A stretch of 64,000 nt of DNA from Sulfuricella sp. (GTDB lineage: Bacteria; Pseudomonadota; Gammaproteobacteria; Burkholderiales; Sulfuricellaceae): assembly GCA_028713975.1 (NCBI GenBank), contig JAQTNE010000008.1, positions 1 to 64,000 on the forward strand, given 5' to 3'. Position 1 is the stretch's first letter; every line of letters begins with the position of its first letter. Below are positions 17,581 through 27,433 of this stretch, piece by piece. Under the pieces are notes generated by a model. That model was not told the DNA's origin. It did no database searches and saw nothing but the letters and a program-made list of their open reading frames with translations. The translations under genes were made by a program, and so were the position numbers.

Positions 17581-19116
17581 ATGATCCCCCGTATTTTTAA
17601 ATTGCCGATCAATATGGACACCCGCAAGTGGGGCTATGGCTGGGCGTTGTTTGCCGGTGTATTGACGACAGTTCTTGCGACGCCCCTGATCGGGTTTTTT
17701 GATCTGACGAATATCGTGGTGCTGTTCCTGTTGGTGGTGTTGCTGGTCGCGGTGAGATTTGGCCGTGGACCGGCAGTGTTTTCCGCTTTCATTAGTGTGG
17801 CGCTGTTTGATTTTTTCTTCGTGCCGCCCCGTTTTTCATTCACGGTGACGGACGCGCAGTATCTGGTCACTTTTGCCGTCATGCTTGCGGTTGCGCTGAT
17901 TACCGGGCAGCTTGCTGCCGGCCTGCGCCAACAGGCAGACATGGCTTCCTTGCGAGAACAAAGAACCCAGTCGCTGTACGAGATGGCGCGTGATCTTGCC
18001 GGGGCGCTCACCATCGAACAGGTGTCCGGCATCGTGTCCCGTTTCCTGCTGAACAGTTTCGATCTGCATACGTTTTTACTTCTACCGGATCAGCAGGGAC
18101 TATTGCAGCCGTTCCAACAACTGGAGGCAAATCTGATTGTCGATCAGCAGTTTGCCTTGATTGCCTTTGATCAGGGCGAGCCGGTTGAGGACTATTCGCT
18201 TACCGGTTATGGCTATGGCGCGGGTTACTTTCCGCTCAAGGCGCCGATGCAAGTGCGCGGTGTGATCGTGTTCGTGCCGGATGAGCGGAACCCGGTTGCG
18301 GTACGAGAATATAAGCCGATGCTGGCGACGATCTCCTCGGTCGTTGCGATTGCCATAGAGCGCCTGCATTACGTTGATGTGGCGCAGAACGCAGAGTTGC
18401 AGGTCATCTCCGAGCGGTTGCGCAGCTCGATTCTCTCCGCCTTGTCCCACGACCTGCGCACGCCGCTCACCGCACTGGTAGGGCTGGCTGATTCGCTGGC
18501 GCTTTCCAGGCCGCCGCTTCCCGCTGAAGCATTGGAAACGGCTGAAGCTCTCCGCGAACAGGCGTTGCGCCTCTCCGGTCTGGTCGGAAACCTTTTGGAC
18601 ATGGCACGCCTACATGCCGGTCACGTCACGTTGCGCAAGGAATGGCAGCTACTTGAGGAAGTGATCGGAGCCAGTATCCAGCTTTTGGGGCGCAGCCTGG
18701 CGAATCATCAAATTCGGGTCGCATTGCCCAAGGATATGCCTCTGGTGGCGTTCGATGCCGTATTGATCGAACGGGTGTTGTGCAATCTTCTGGAAAATGC
18801 AGCCAAGTATGCGCCATCCGGTTCCTTGATTGAAATTGCGGGAAGTATCAAAGATGGCAACGCTGAAGTTTCCGTTTGCGACCATGGTTCAGGTTTCCCC
18901 CCGGATAAGCAAGGTGCGCTGTTTGAGATGTTCGCCCGCGGCGCACCCGAATCGGCGACGCCCGGTGTCGGACTCGGATTGGCGATCTGCCGGGCGATCA
19001 TCGACGCGCACGGTGGAACGATTTACGCTGCGAACAGGCCGGAAGGCGGTGCCTGCGTGACGTTTACCCTGCCGAGCGGCACACCGCCCACCATTGAAGA
19101 TGAGGGCGGAGCATGA
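17581..19116 (+). CDS. KdpD-like sensor kinase lacking the cytoplasmic N-terminal domains
   Basis: A 511-residue membrane kinase. Four transmembrane segments (about residues 21-40, 43-60, 64-82, 93-112) form the KdpD-type DUF4118 domain. A GAF-like region follows (about 130-260), then HisKA with H290 in SHDLRTPL and HATPase_c (LLENAAKYAP, DHGSGFP, GVGLGLAI). Full KdpD is near 890 residues; the KdpD and USP domains that normally precede the membrane part are absent. It overlaps kdpE by ATGA and lies upstream of kup, not kdpFABC. It probably controls potassium uptake, but its signal must differ from full KdpD. Confidence 0.9.
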   Translation: MIPRIFKLPINMDTRKWGYGWALFAGVLTTVLATPLIGFFDLTNIVVLFLLVVLLVAVRFGRGPAVFSAFISVALFDFFFVPPRFSFTVTDAQYLVTFAVMLAVALITGQLAAGLRQQADMASLREQRTQSLYEMARDLAGALTIEQVSGIVSRFLLNSFDLHTFLLLPDQQGLLQPFQQLEANLIVDQQFALIAFDQGEPVEDYSLTGYGYGAGYFPLKAPMQVRGVIVFVPDERNPVAVREYKPMLATISSVVAIAIERLHYVDVAQNAELQVISERLRSSILSALSHDLRTPLTALVGLADSLALSRPPLPAEALETAEALREQALRLSGLVGNLLDMARLHAGHVTLRKEWQLLEEVIGASIQLLGRSLANHQIRVALPKDMPLVAFDAVLIERVLCNLLENAAKYAPSGSLIEIAGSIKDGNAEVSVCDHGSGFPPDKQGALFEMFARGAPESATPGVGLGLAICRAIIDAHGGTIYAANRPEGGACVTFTLPSGTPPTIEDEGGA

Positions 19117-19802
19117 GCGAAATTTCTTTCAGCATCGTCATTGTCGAAGACGAAAAGCAAATCCGCCGTTTTGTTCGTTCCGCGCTAGAAGCAGAAGGAT
19201 GCCGCGTGTACGAAGCAGAGACCGGCAAGCAGGGGCTGATCGAGGCCGGCACGCGCAAGCCCGACTTGATCATTCTCGACCTTGGCCTGCCCGATCTGGA
19301 TGGCGTTGAATTCATTCACGACCTGCGCGGCTGGTCGGCGGTGCCGATCCTGATCCTGTCGGCGCGCTCCACCGAAAACGACAAGATCGTCGCTCTGGAT
19401 GCCGGAGCGGACGATTACCTGACCAAACCCTTTGGCGTCGGCGAACTGCTTGCCAGAGTGCGCGCCCTGTTGCGGCGGCAGGGTAAAAGCAGCGAGGGCA
19501 ACCCGGTGGTTTTATTCGGCAATGTTCAAGCCGATCTTTCCAGACGCATGGTGATGTGCAGCGGCGAGCCAGTCCACCTCACGCAAATCGAATATCGCTT
19601 GCTCGCCATCATGGTGGCCAATCCGGGCAAGGTGCTGACCCATCGCCATTTGCTGCGCGAGGTCTGGGGGCCGTCTTTTGTCGAGAGCAGCCATTACCTG
19701 CGTATCTACGTCGGTCGCCTGCGCCAGAAGCTGGAAGCCGATCCCGCCCAGCCGAAGCACCTCCTGACGGAAACAGGCGTGGGCTATCGTTTTCAGCCTT
19801 AA
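19113..19802 (+). CDS. kdpE: KdpE-like response regulator
   Basis: A 229-residue OmpR-family regulator. The receiver has the acidic pair near residues 12-13 (VIVEDEK), the phosphoacceptor D56 (LIILDLGLPD) and K in DDYLTKPF. The C-terminal winged helix (LTQIEYRLLAIMVANPGKVL to RIYVGRLRQKLE) binds DNA. The start overlaps the kinase stop (ATGA). kup follows after 34 bases, so kup is the likely co-transcribed target. Confidence 0.9.
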   Translation: MSEISFSIVIVEDEKQIRRFVRSALEAEGCRVYEAETGKQGLIEAGTRKPDLIILDLGLPDLDGVEFIHDLRGWSAVPILILSARSTENDKIVALDAGADDYLTKPFGVGELLARVRALLRRQGKSSEGNPVVLFGNVQADLSRRMVMCSGEPVHLTQIEYRLLAIMVANPGKVLTHRHLLREVWGPSFVESSHYLRIYVGRLRQKLEADPAQPKHLLTETGVGYRFQP

Positions 19803-19836
19803 CCCTTTTATCGAATTCGTAAAACAGGAATAAATC

Positions 19837-21717
19837 ATGTCCCATCAGGCTGTTCCACAGAATAAACCGGTTGCACCGCTGGCCTTGGCTGCGCTGGGAA
19901 TCGTTTACGGCGACATCGGCACCAGCCCGTTGTATGCCATCAAGGAGGTATTTGCCGGTGTGCATCCGGTGCCGGTCACGCCGGACAACGTTCTCGGCAT
20001 TCTTTCCCTGGTGTTCTGGTCGCTGGTAGTTGTGGTGTCGATCAAGTATGTCGCTTTCATCATGCGTGCCGACAATCGCGGCGAAGGCGGCATCATGGCG
20101 CTGATGGCACTCGCCTTGCGCAAAGCCGAGGGCCAGCGGAGTCGGGCGGCAATCATGCTGGCAGGCATTGTCGGCGCAGCGTTGTTCTATGGCGACGGTG
20201 TGATCACTCCGGCTATTTCGGTACTCTCCGCCGTCGAAGGGCTGGATGTGGCTACACCCGCGCTCAAGGCTTACGTGATTCCGGTCACCATTGGCGTGCT
20301 GGTCGCCCTATTCGCTTTTCAACGCAAAGGCACGGCAGGCATCGGTGCCCTGTTCGGGCCAGTCATGTGCGTTTGGTTTGGAGCGCTGGCGTTGCTCGGT
20401 ATCGTCAACATTCTGGCCGAGCCGGCAGTAATTAAAGCAGTTAGCCCGCTCTATGGAGCGGCTTTCCTTTCATCGAACCCGTGGCTCGGCTTTCTTGCGC
20501 TGGGCGGCGTGGTGCTGGCACTGACCGGTGCTGAGGCGCTTTACGCCGATATGGGCCATTTTGGCCGCAAGCCTATCCAGCTCGCCTGGTTCGGTATGGT
20601 CTTGCCCGCATTGATGCTGAACTATTTCGGTCAAGGCGCATTGTTGCTTCATTCTCCGGCGGCGATTCAGAACCCTTTCTACCTGCTTGCACCGAACTGG
20701 GCGCTGTATCCTCTGGTGGCGTTGGCCACAGTGGCCACCGTGATCGCCTCGCAGGCGGTTATTTCCGGCGCTTTTTCGATTACCCGGCAAGCCATCCAGT
20801 TGGGCTATTCGCCGCGTATGGAAGTGCAGCAAACATCGGAGAAAGAGATTGGACAAATCTACCTGCCCGGAATCAATTGGGCACTACTGCTTTCAGTGAT
20901 TGCGCTGGTGCTTGGGTTTCGCAGCTCAACCAACTTGGGCGCGGCTTATGGTATTGCCGTGACCGGCACGATGGTGATCACCACCATTCTCGCCTTCATC
21001 GTGGTACGCCATTTGTGGGGATGGGGATGGCTCAGGAGCGGGCTGTTGATCGCATTCTTTCTGACCATCGACATCGCATTTTTTGCCGCCAATGCCATCA
21101 AGATCGAGGATGGTGGCTGGTTCCCGCTGATATTCGGCTTGGGCGTGTTCACCCTGATGAGTACCTGGAAACGCGGGCGCAAACTGTTGCGAGCCCGCAT
21201 GGAAAGCGAGGCAATTTCTCTTGAACCGTTTATCCGCGGGTTGGATGCAGATTCGGTAACGCGGGTGCCGCGCACGGCGGTGTTCCTGTCGGGCGATCCC
21301 GACGCCGTGCCCCATGCCTTGTTGCACAATCTGAAACACAACATGGTGCTGCATGAGCGCATCGCCATCGTGACTGTTCTTATGGAAGACGTGCCCCATG
21401 TCGCGGATGGCGACGAGGTTGAGGTGCAAGCTTTGCCGAATAATTTTTACCGTATCCTGGTGCGTTACGGCTTCAAGGATGATCCCGATATACCCAGGGC
21501 GTTGGAACTTTGCGCACAGTTCGGCGTGGCTTTTGACGTGATGTCCACCTCGTTTTTTCTCGGTCGCGAAACGTTGATTCCCAAGCTCGGCTCGGAAATG
21601 CCTCTGTGGCGTGAGAAATTGTTCATCGCGATGTTCCGCAACGCCGGCAGCGCGGCCAGCTTCTTCAAGATTCCGCCGAACCGGGTGGTCGAGATGGGAA
21701 CGCAGGTGGTGCTTTGA
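19837..21717 (+). CDS. kup: Low-affinity K+ transporter Kup
   Basis: A 626-residue protein of the KUP/HAK/KT family. It has the hallmark GIVYGDIGTSPLYAIKE near the N-terminus, about 12 hydrophobic segments, and a cytosolic C-terminal domain (VFLSGDPDAVPHALLHNLKH). It imports K+ with protons across the inner membrane. The grouping kinase-kdpE-kup suggests two-component control of this transporter. Motifs and length are normal. Confidence 0.95.
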   Translation: MSHQAVPQNKPVAPLALAALGIVYGDIGTSPLYAIKEVFAGVHPVPVTPDNVLGILSLVFWSLVVVVSIKYVAFIMRADNRGEGGIMALMALALRKAEGQRSRAAIMLAGIVGAALFYGDGVITPAISVLSAVEGLDVATPALKAYVIPVTIGVLVALFAFQRKGTAGIGALFGPVMCVWFGALALLGIVNILAEPAVIKAVSPLYGAAFLSSNPWLGFLALGGVVLALTGAEALYADMGHFGRKPIQLAWFGMVLPALMLNYFGQGALLLHSPAAIQNPFYLLAPNWALYPLVALATVATVIASQAVISGAFSITRQAIQLGYSPRMEVQQTSEKEIGQIYLPGINWALLLSVIALVLGFRSSTNLGAAYGIAVTGTMVITTILAFIVVRHLWGWGWLRSGLLIAFFLTIDIAFFAANAIKIEDGGWFPLIFGLGVFTLMSTWKRGRKLLRARMESEAISLEPFIRGLDADSVTRVPRTAVFLSGDPDAVPHALLHNLKHNMVLHERIAIVTVLMEDVPHVADGDEVEVQALPNNFYRILVRYGFKDDPDIPRALELCAQFGVAFDVMSTSFFLGRETLIPKLGSEMPLWREKLFIAMFRNAGSAASFFKIPPNRVVEMGTQVVL

Positions 21718-21797
21718 ATAAGCGCAAGCCAGCCTAATATCGTTCCTGAAATAAATCCTGTATTATTGCGGGGTCGCAAACCTGAAACAATTCATCT

Positions 21798-22766
21798 ATG
21801 AAGACCACTTTTCTGGATTTTGAACAACCTATCGCCGAACTTGAGGCCAGGATCGAGGAACTCCGCTTTGTTCAGGATGATTCCGCTGTGGACATTTCCG
21901 AGGAAATTGGCCGTTTACAGAAGAAAAATCAGGCGCTGACCAAGGATATTTACGCCAAGCTCTCGCCCTGGCAAGTTTCCCAGGTTTCCCGGCACCCGCA
22001 GCGGCCCTATACGCTCGATTATATTCAAAATGTTTTTACCGATTTCGAAGAATTGCACGGCGACCGTGCGTTCTCCGACGATCCCGCCATCATCGGTGGT
22101 CTGGCGCGTTTTAACGGTCAGCCCGTGATGGTGATCGGCCAGCAAAAAGGCCGCGACACCAAGGAAAAAATTTACCGAAATTTCGGTATGCCGCGCCCCG
22201 AGGGCTATCGCAAGGCAATGCGCCTGATGCGCCAGGCGGAGAAATTCGGTCTGCCGATCATGACTTTTATCGATACGCCTGGCGCTTACCCCGGCATCGG
22301 TGCGGAGGAACGCGGCCAGTCCGAGGCGATTGCGCGTAATCTGTATGTGATGGCTGAGCTGAAGACACCGATCATCTGCACTATCATCGGCGAAGGCGGT
22401 TCCGGCGGTGCGCTGGCTATTGGCGTCGGCGATGTGATGATAATGCTGCAGTATTCGAGCTATTCCGTGATCTCGCCGGAAGGCTGCGCCTCGATTCTGT
22501 GGAAGAGCGCCGCCAAGGCGCCGGAGGCCGCGGAAACGCTGGGGATCACTGCCAGCCGCTTGAAGACTTTGGGTCTGGTGGACAAGATCGTGAGCGAGCC
22601 GCTCGGTGGCGCTCACCGTGACCCCGATGTGGTGATGCAAAATCTGAAAAAAGCCTTGCAGGAAAGCCTGCGCCAGATCCAGGACAAACCGCTGGATGAT
22701 CTGCTCGAATCGCGCCTGGAACGCCTGATGGGCTATGGTAAATTCAAAGAAACTGCTGCCAAGTGA
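21798..22766 (+). CDS. accA: Acetyl-CoA carboxylase carboxyltransferase alpha subunit
   Basis: A 322-residue subunit that with AccD moves carboxyl from biotin to acetyl-CoA to make malonyl-CoA for fatty acid synthesis. It starts [20 protein letters not shown]. The carboxyltransferase signatures [33 protein letters not shown] and [15 protein letters not shown] are present. tilS begins 32 bases before its stop. Confidence 0.96.
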   Translation: MKTTFLDFEQPIAELEARIEELRFVQDDSAVDISEEIGRLQKKNQALTKDIYAKLSPWQVSQVSRHPQRPYTLDYIQNVFTDFEELHGDRAFSDDPAIIGGLARFNGQPVMVIGQQKGRDTKEKIYRNFGMPRPEGYRKAMRLMRQAEKFGLPIMTFIDTPGAYPGIGAEERGQSEAIARNLYVMAELKTPIICTIIGEGGSGGALAIGVGDVMIMLQYSSYSVISPEGCASILWKSAAKAPEAAETLGITASRLKTLGLVDKIVSEPLGGAHRDPDVVMQNLKKALQESLRQIQDKPLDDLLESRLERLMGYGKFKETAAK

Positions 22767-24063
22767 TCTGCTTGCGTTCGTCGAGGCCAAGCTAAAAAAC
22801 TGGGTTCAACCGGGGCAGCATGTTACGCTGGCCCTGAGCGGCGGGGTCGATTCTGTAGTGCTGCTTGACGTCCTCATGCCACTCGGCACGTCACTGAACT
22901 TTCATCTTTCCGCTCTGTACGTCAATCATCAGATCAGCCCCAATGCGGCACACTGGGCCAAATTTTGCGCCGGATTGTGCGCCGGGCGGGGCGTTCCGTT
23001 TGCGGCAGTCAAGGTCAATATCGCACATCACCCCGGTGAGAGCCTCGAAGCGCTGGCCCGCGCTGCCCGCTACCGGGTATTTTTGGAGCAGAAGACCGAT
23101 TTTGTCGTGCTGGCGCAGCATCTTGACGATCAGGCCGAGACTTTGATGCTGCAACTGTTGCGCGGCGCCGGTGCGAAGGGTCTGAGTGCAATGGGCGAAC
23201 TCAGCACTGGAATTTTGCGACCCCTGCTCGACGTGCCGCGCCAAACTATCCTCGATTATGCCAAGGCGCACAACCTGGAATGGGTGGAGGACGAGAGCAA
23301 CGCCGACATCGCTTTTGACCGCAATTACCTGCGTCATCAGGTGATGCCGCTGCTGGCGCGGCGCTTCCCCGGCTACCGCCAGACCTTTGCGCGAACCAGT
23401 CGCAACCTGGCCGACTGTGTGCAGTTGATGGACGATCTGGCGCGGCTGGATTGTGCGGTGGTAGAGGTGGATGGCCGGCTGAGAGTCAATGTCCTGGCTG
23501 GCTTGACTGCGCACAGGGCGAGGAATCTGCTGCGTTTCTGGCTGTCCGGGCAGGGTGTCCCTACGCCCTCAGCCGGGCGACTGGAAAACATGATGCAACA
23601 GTTGTGCTCCTCACGCGATGATGCGCAGGTTCGGATTCATCTGGGTGACGCCATTATCCGGCGTTACCGGGGTGAAATTTATATTGAGCAGGATATGCAT
23701 GCGCGCCAGCATGGACTATGTTTGCCTTGGGCGCTCCAGGAAACACTGGATCTGCCCGGCTTGGGCGGAAGATTGTGTTTCGAGCATATGGTCGGGCGGG
23801 GATTGAGCCAGGCGAAACTTGTTGCCGGGCCGGTCACGGTCAGGCTGCGCCAGGGCGGTGAACGGCTGCGACCGGATTGCCACAGGCCCAGCCGGAGTTT
23901 GAAGAATCTGCTGCAGGAGGCGGGGATTCCGCCGTGGCAGCGGCAGCGCCTGCCGCTCCTGTTTAGCGGAGAAAGGCTGGTGTGTGTGTCTGGCATTGGC
24001 GTAGAGTGCGATTACCAGGCTGCGGAAGGTGAACCGGGGGTGGTTGTAAAGTTCGAAGTCTGA
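22735..24063 (+). CDS. tilS: tRNA(Ile)-lysidine synthase
   Basis: A 442-residue enzyme that converts C34 of tRNA-Ile(CAU) to lysidine so that it reads AUA. The PP-loop SGGVDSVVL is near residue 36, followed by [20 protein letters not shown] and the substrate-binding C-terminal domain ([20 protein letters not shown]). I keep the ATG at 22735, which gives an unusually long 32-base overlap with accA. A later non-ATG start cannot be excluded. Confidence 0.94.
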   Translation: MVNSKKLLPSDLLAFVEAKLKNWVQPGQHVTLALSGGVDSVVLLDVLMPLGTSLNFHLSALYVNHQISPNAAHWAKFCAGLCAGRGVPFAAVKVNIAHHPGESLEALARAARYRVFLEQKTDFVVLAQHLDDQAETLMLQLLRGAGAKGLSAMGELSTGILRPLLDVPRQTILDYAKAHNLEWVEDESNADIAFDRNYLRHQVMPLLARRFPGYRQTFARTSRNLADCVQLMDDLARLDCAVVEVDGRLRVNVLAGLTAHRARNLLRFWLSGQGVPTPSAGRLENMMQQLCSSRDDAQVRIHLGDAIIRRYRGEIYIEQDMHARQHGLCLPWALQETLDLPGLGGRLCFEHMVGRGLSQAKLVAGPVTVRLRQGGERLRPDCHRPSRSLKNLLQEAGIPPWQRQRLPLLFSGERLVCVSGIGVECDYQAAEGEPGVVVKFEV

Positions 24064-24130
24064 ACGGTCGCCGGTTTTGGCTGGTGGTTGTCTCGTCATG
24101 CAGAGGCCATTGGGCCGCGCATGCCTCGAA

Positions 24131-24886
24131 TCAGCGTGTTGGCACCACCACCGCATTTATCCCCAGCGCGCGTATTTTCACCATGGCCTGCTCGGCTTCA
24201 GCCTTGTTCTGGAACGGGCCGACGTGAAGTTTGGTTTCGGTGTAGGACTTGATGCCGTTTTGCGTCAGCCTTTCTTGTAATTGCTGGGCGTTGGCCATAT
24301 TGGAAAATACGCCGATCTGCACAGCGTAGCCCTTGGTCACGGGTTCAGCGGCCTTGGCGAGTGGTTGGGCGGCAGGAGGATGGGCGCTTTCGACCGGTTT
24401 TTCGGCGGCAACAGCAGGCTTGGCCGGTTGCGCTTTGGCCTGCGGCAACTCTGCAATGCTTTCCGTTTTTTTCAAGGTTACGGACTTGGCGGGCTGCTGG
24501 GCGGCAGCCGGTACGGCTGGAGCAGACTTGACCGGGGCAGGTTTGGCAGCCGCCGGTGCCGGTACCGCCGGGGCAGGAGCCGACGGAGCTGCCGGTTGTG
24601 CATTCACGACTTCGGGTGGCGGCGGAGGCGGCGTGGATGGTTGGACTTCCGGCTCCGGCGTGATGGTTGACGGGGCGATCGTTTCTTCAGGGGGCGGCTC
24701 GGCCGGTTCGGGGGGGAGTACGGTGGCTGGCGAGGCTGTCCGGGGGGCAGTGGGTTCCGATTTGTAATGGGTCAGGACAGTGAGCGCCGCGACGCCCGCC
24801 GCTACCAGAATGGCCGCAGCGATTACTCGCCGGATTGCACGTTTTTTGATCTGAACCTGCTCGTCGAGGGACGGTTGCTCCGGCAT
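24131..24886 (-). CDS. SPOR-domain membrane protein
   Basis: A 251-residue bitopic protein. A short basic cytosolic start is followed by one membrane helix (VIAAAILVAAGVAALTVL) and a long Pro/Ala-rich periplasmic linker. The C-terminal SPOR domain has YAVQIGVFSNMANAQQLQER, TETKLHVGPFQNKAEAEQ and ALGINAVVV. SPOR domains bind denuded peptidoglycan at the division site, as in DedD and FtsN. It is convergent with tilS and stands alone, so the exact role is inferred. Confidence 0.85.
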   Translation of the reverse strand: MPEQPSLDEQVQIKKRAIRRVIAAAILVAAGVAALTVLTHYKSEPTAPRTASPATVLPPEPAEPPPEETIAPSTITPEPEVQPSTPPPPPPEVVNAQPAAPSAPAPAVPAPAAAKPAPVKSAPAVPAAAQQPAKSVTLKKTESIAELPQAKAQPAKPAVAAEKPVESAHPPAAQPLAKAAEPVTKGYAVQIGVFSNMANAQQLQERLTQNGIKSYTETKLHVGPFQNKAEAEQAMVKIRALGINAVVVPTR

Positions 24887-25051
24887 GGCATTATCCTTAT
24901 GTTTTAATGGAAAACCCGGCTGCGCTGAATGTTAGCACGATATTCAGGGTGACAACAGCGCGTCTCCAGAATCGCATAAGACGTTTATTTTAAGTGCTAA
25001 ATGTGGTATTTTTACACGCTTTAAATCAAACACAATTTTTGGAGAAAACGA

Positions 25052-25477
25052 ATGGCTGTTGAACGCACTCTTTCAATCATCAAACCTGATGCCGTAGCGA
25101 AAAACGTAATTGGCAAGATTTATTCCCGTTTTGAGAGCAATGGGTTGAAGATTGTTGCTGCACGCATGATTCATTTGAGCCGCACCGAAGCTGAAGGCTT
25201 TTATGCTGTGCATCGCGAGCGCCCGTTTTTCAAGGATCTGGTCGAATTCATGATGTCCGGCCCGGTCATGGTGCAGGCGCTGGAAGGCGAAAATGCAGTC
25301 GCCAAGAACCGTGAGCTGATGGGCGCCACCGATCCGAAGAAGGCCGACAAAGGGACTATCCGCGCCGATTTCGCCGAGAGCATCGACGCCAACGCAGTGC
25401 ATGGATCCGATAGCTTGGAAAATGCCAGGATAGAAATTGCCTATTTCTTCCCGTCAATGGAAGTCTACTCAAGTTAA
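25052..25477 (+). CDS. ndk: Nucleoside diphosphate kinase
   Basis: A 141-residue enzyme that balances NTP pools by phosphate transfer from ATP. It starts [18 protein letters not shown], and the active histidine is in NAVHGSDS near residue 117. A GGAG lies 7-8 bases before the ATG. It heads the series ndk, rlmN, pilW, rodZ; a dispersed repeat separates ndk from rlmN. Confidence 0.97.
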   Translation: MAVERTLSIIKPDAVAKNVIGKIYSRFESNGLKIVAARMIHLSRTEAEGFYAVHRERPFFKDLVEFMMSGPVMVQALEGENAVAKNRELMGATDPKKADKGTIRADFAESIDANAVHGSDSLENARIEIAYFFPSMEVYSS

Positions 25478-25524
25478 TGCAAATCAAAACAAGCGCCAAT
25501 CAAAGCAAGCGCTTTTCTCGATCG

Positions 25525-25560
25525 CCCCTTCTCCCTTCGGGAGAAGGTTGGGATGAGGGA
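25525..25560. repeat. Dispersed palindromic repeat, copy 4
   Basis: Stem CCTTCTCCC (25527-25535) and GGGAGAAGG (25539-25547), loop TTC, then TTGGGATGAGGGA. Nearly identical to copy 1 at 1002-1036. It lies 26 bases before the rlmN start, in the untranslated region of a probable ndk-rlmN transcript. Confidence 0.8.
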
Positions 25561-25586
25561 AGCCCTAAGCGTTGGGAGGTGTCGCG

Positions 25587-26672
25587 ATGACCATTAACCT
25601 GCTCGACTTCGACCAGGAAAAACTTGCTGTTTTCTTTGCGGAAAACGGTGAGAAGCCGTTTCGCGCCAAGCAACTGCTGCGCTGGATGCATCAGTTCGGT
25701 GAAAGCGACTTTTCCCGGATGAGCGATCTGTCCAAGGCGTTGCGCGAGAAGTTGGGCGGGCTGGCGATGGTTGAACCGCCGCGCCTGATTCAGGAACAGG
25801 TTTCCGATGACGGCACGCGCAAATGGCTGCTTGATGTCGGCGCCGGGCAGGGGATTGAAACCGTGTTCATTCCCGAGGACGAACGCGGCACCCTGTGTGT
25901 CTCTACTCAGGTGGGATGCGCGCTGGAGTGCAATTTTTGCTCTACCGGTCGGCAAGGCTTTAACCGTAATTTGAGTGTGGCCGAGATCATCGGTCAGCTC
26001 TGGTGGGCGAACAAGGCACTTGGTTGCACGCCGAGGAATGAACGGGTGATCAGCAACGTGGTGCTGATGGGCATGGGCGAGCCGCTGCTCAATTTCGACA
26101 ATACCCTGACGGCACTCAATCTGATGCTGGATGACAATGCCTACGGCCTGTCGAAACGGCGGGTGACGGTCAGCACTTCCGGCATTATTCCCGCCATGGA
26201 TCGCCTGCGCGGGCAGTGTCCGGTGGCGCTGGCGGTTTCCTTGCATGCGCCGAACGATGCCTTGCGCGACGTGCTGGTGCCGATCAATAAAAAATACCCT
26301 CTGCGCGAGCTGATGGCGGCCTGCCGTCGCTACGTGGAAGATGCGCCGCGCGATTTCATTACTTTCGAATACGTGATGCTGGACGGCATCAATGACAGCG
26401 CTGTCCATGCGCGCGAGCTGGTCGCGCTGGTGCAGGATGTGCCGTGCAAGATCAACCTGATCCCGTTCAATCCCTTCCCCGGTTCGGAATACAAGCGTTC
26501 GCCCGCTGCCGCCATCCGCCGCTTCGGCGGCATTCTGCTCGATGCGGGAAAAATCGTGACGACGCGCAAAACACGCGGCGACGATATTGACGCGGCTTGC
26601 GGCCAGTTGGCGGGGCGAGTGCAGGACAAAACCCGACGATCTGCGGAAACAATTAGCGGGATGGCGGCATGA
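25587..26672 (+). CDS. rlmN: 23S rRNA/tRNA dual methyltransferase RlmN
   Basis: I choose ATG 25587 ([13 protein letters not shown]) because GGGAGGTG lies 6 bases before it. The 361-residue radical-SAM enzyme makes m2A at 23S A2503 and at A37 of some tRNAs. The cluster cysteines are in [22 protein letters not shown] and [11 protein letters not shown] are also typical. pilW begins at its last codons (ATGA overlap). Confidence 0.96.
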   Translation: MTINLLDFDQEKLAVFFAENGEKPFRAKQLLRWMHQFGESDFSRMSDLSKALREKLGGLAMVEPPRLIQEQVSDDGTRKWLLDVGAGQGIETVFIPEDERGTLCVSTQVGCALECNFCSTGRQGFNRNLSVAEIIGQLWWANKALGCTPRNERVISNVVLMGMGEPLLNFDNTLTALNLMLDDNAYGLSKRRVTVSTSGIIPAMDRLRGQCPVALAVSLHAPNDALRDVLVPINKKYPLRELMAACRRYVEDAPRDFITFEYVMLDGINDSAVHARELVALVQDVPCKINLIPFNPFPGSEYKRSPAAAIRRFGGILLDAGKIVTTRKTRGDDIDAACGQLAGRVQDKTRRSAETISGMAA

Positions 26673-27433
26673 TGGCAAGTTTGAGGTTTCTGGTGTTTCT
26701 GTTGGTGCTTGGCGCCAGCATTTTCGCGGCGGGGCATGCGTCGGCAGAGGAGCAGCAAACAGATCCTCGGCAGCGCGCCCAGATACACACCGAGCTGGGA
26801 GGCGCCTATTTCAGCCAGGGCCAACTGGGGGTGGCGCTGGACGAGCTGAATACGGCAGTCAGCGCGGATCCCCGTTATGCGCCGGCTTATAGCATGCTTG
26901 GTCTGGTGTACATGGCGCTGCGCGAGGATGGCAAGGCGGATGAGAATTTTCGCCATTCCCTGAGCCTGAATGATGCCGACCCCGATACCCACAATAACTA
27001 CGGCTGGTTTCTTTGCCAGCGTGGAAAGGTCGACGATTCCATTCCGCATTTCATGGCGGCACTGAAAAATTCCCTTTATGCCACACCCGAAAAGCCTTAT
27101 CTCAATGCCGGGGTTTGCTCGCGCAAAAAGGGCAACGACGCGGACGCCGAAGAGTTTCTACTGAAATCGATCCGGCTTCAGCCGCGGCAGCCTCAGGCGC
27201 TATTCAATCTGGCGGATATTTACTTCAAGCGCGCAAATTACAGCGAAGCCAAAAAGTACATTACCCAGTTTTTTAAAATTACTGCGCCGACTCTGGAGAG
27301 CTTGTGGCTGGGAATACGCATCGAACACCGGCTGGACAACCGCAGCGACGAAGCCAGCTATGCTTTGCAGTTGAGAAAGATGTTCCCCGATTCACCCGAA
27401 GCCCAGGCGTTGCGCAGCGGGAAATATGAATGA
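26669..27433 (+). CDS. pilW: Type IV pilus biogenesis/stability protein PilW (PilF)
   Basis: A 254-residue TPR protein with an N-terminal signal ([20 protein letters not shown]) and about five tetratricopeptide repeats (for example [20 protein letters not shown] and [20 protein letters not shown]). In PilF/PilW this fold pilots the PilQ secretin to the outer membrane. No clear lipobox cysteine is seen at the signal end, unlike classical PilF. The position between rlmN and rodZ is the conserved beta/gammaproteobacterial order. It overlaps both neighbours. Confidence 0.88.
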   Translation: MMASLRFLVFLLVLGASIFAAGHASAEEQQTDPRQRAQIHTELGGAYFSQGQLGVALDELNTAVSADPRYAPAYSMLGLVYMALREDGKADENFRHSLSLNDADPDTHNNYGWFLCQRGKVDDSIPHFMAALKNSLYATPEKPYLNAGVCSRKKGNDADAEEFLLKSIRLQPRQPQALFNLADIYFKRANYSEAKKYITQFFKITAPTLESLWLGIRIEHRLDNRSDEASYALQLRKMFPDSPEAQALRSGKYE

